Of a stretch of 14,071 nucleotides of DNA, positions 13,749-14,071 are shown one piece after another (position 1 is the stretch's first letter; each line of letters starts with the position of its first letter). This stretch comes from Vulcanimicrobiota bacterium. GTDB taxonomy: Bacteria > Vulcanimicrobiota > Vulcanimicrobiia > Vulcanimicrobiales > Vulcanimicrobiaceae. Location of the stretch: the NCBI GenBank assembly GCA_019247395.1, contig JAFAOZ010000083.1, positions 1 through 14,071 of the forward strand. Direction: 5' to 3'. Below the pieces are notes generated by a model. The model was given only the letters and a program-made list of their open reading frames with translations. It made no database searches and had not been told where the DNA came from. Made by a program: the position numbers and the translations under genes.

Positions 13749-13910
13749 CTAGGCCTGTCGCGCGATCACCGCGTTTGCCTCCCGAATCGCGCGACCTTCA
13801 TCACCATCACGTTCAAGCGATTCGTTTGCGACCTTAGCCCACAAGTCTCTTAACTCCGGTGTCGTCGCTTTGTGCGTGTGCCTCTCGGCATCGTCAGCTG
13901 TCCACGGCAT
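13749..13910 (-). CDS. Small conserved hypothetical protein (DAERHTHKA...GDEGRAIREANAV type)
   Basis: The protein is 53 aa from ATG 13910. Its core, MPWTADDAERHTHKA, then LWAKVANESLERDGDEG and RAIREANAVIARQA, matches a widespread bacterial and phage-associated family of about 50-70 aa with the same two-helix layout: DAxRHTKKA, LWAxVANxxL and GDExxAIRxANAV. Function is not established to my knowledge. The start is chosen because the family begins MPW. GGAGGG lies 12 nt upstream, a rather long spacing, and the in-frame ATG at 13988 adds 26 residues without resemblance. It converges on the 583-aa gene with the 13696-13738 hairpin between. Confidence 0.8.
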   Translation of the reverse strand: MPWTADDAERHTHKATTPELRDLWAKVANESLERDGDEGRAIREANAVIARQA

Positions 13911-14071
13911 GCAACCATCATACCCTCCGGGCTGCGCCGGCTCTACGGGGAGCCGAGTTCGATCAGTGCAAACCGCCGCCCCTTGCATGAGGCTCCATCC
14001 CGTCGTAGTAAACAGACTTCGTGAAACAAACCGAGGGCCAGCCCGGGTCCTCGCTCACCAAGCGCGAGCTC
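13911..14071 (-). other. Window edge: possible partial CDS (13963-14071) and hairpin (13938-13955)
   Basis: A minus-strand frame is open from the window edge to TGA 13963-13965. It reads EDPGWPSVCFTKSVYYDGME near its end and then HARGGGLH, a plausible protein C-terminus. It is followed by CGGCTC/GAGCCG (13938-13943 with 13950-13955), a perfect 6-bp hairpin without a T-run. The frame is only 36 codons, and two other frames are also open at this edge, including a plus-strand GTG at 14021. I cannot assign any of them. Confidence 0.25.

Noticed and set aside
14021..14071. Start of a plus-strand gene at GTG 14021
   Set aside because: Only 17 codons are visible, there is no Shine-Dalgarno site, and the residues have no recognisable motif. 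It cannot be supported from this window.

Overview
The window reads as a chromosomal stretch from a moderately GC-rich, Gram-negative-type bacterium. Shine-Dalgarno sites are clear, genes are short and tightly packed, and two predicted lipoproteins carry good lipoboxes. A seven-copy Gloeo_Verruco (GloVer) repeat lipoprotein, an ECF42-type sigma factor with a YCII/DGPF partner, and a winged-helix-TPR regulator together suggest an uncultured soil-type lineage such as Candidatus Eremiobacterota or a relative. That placement is inference from gene content only. There are no rRNA or tRNA genes, no CRISPR array and no recognisable transposase.

Region 1 (1-1467, + strand) holds the C-terminal part of a 1-Cys peroxiredoxin, followed after 18 bp by a rhodanese/metallo-beta-lactamase fusion that resembles persulfide dioxygenases. 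It looks like a peroxide and reactive-sulfur defence pair. Region 2 (1504-5879, - strand) holds a 2H phosphoesterase, a stand-alone rhodanese, an SDR that lacks the canonical catalytic tyrosine, a VOC/glyoxalase-like protein and an epoxide-hydrolase-like lipoprotein gene broken by one frameshift. It also holds the C-terminal remnant of a His-rich nickel/cobalt-type transporter. A 22-codon stump of a HAD hydrolase lies on the + strand in the 2143-2383 gap. Three damaged genes within about 3.7 kb suggest local decay or rearrangement.

Region 3 (5859-7653, + strand) is a two-gene unit, YCII/DGPF protein plus ECF42 sigma factor, with an 8-nt overlap. Upstream is TGTCGA-N17-CGAT, which resembles the ECF42 promoter type, so the unit is probably autoregulated. 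A 39-codon small ORF overlaps this promoter.

Region 4 (7650-9995, - strand) encodes two lipoproteins that look translationally coupled: a Cys-rich 363-aa protein of unknown function and the seven-repeat GloVer protein. The GloVer gene shares its TTAA stop bases with the convergent sigma-factor gene. A winged-helix-TPR regulator (10247-11584, +) is divergent from this pair across a roughly 250-bp intergenic region with inverted and direct repeats, so it may regulate the lipoproteins.

Region 5 (11697-13697, +) is an 80-aa two-helix membrane protein followed after 6 bp by a 583-aa beta-rich modular protein. The latter has two copies of a W/G-rich barrel-like domain around an unrecognised central domain. 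A hairpin separates it from a convergent 53-aa gene (13749-13910, -). The last 160 bases hold a possible partial reading frame but nothing firm.
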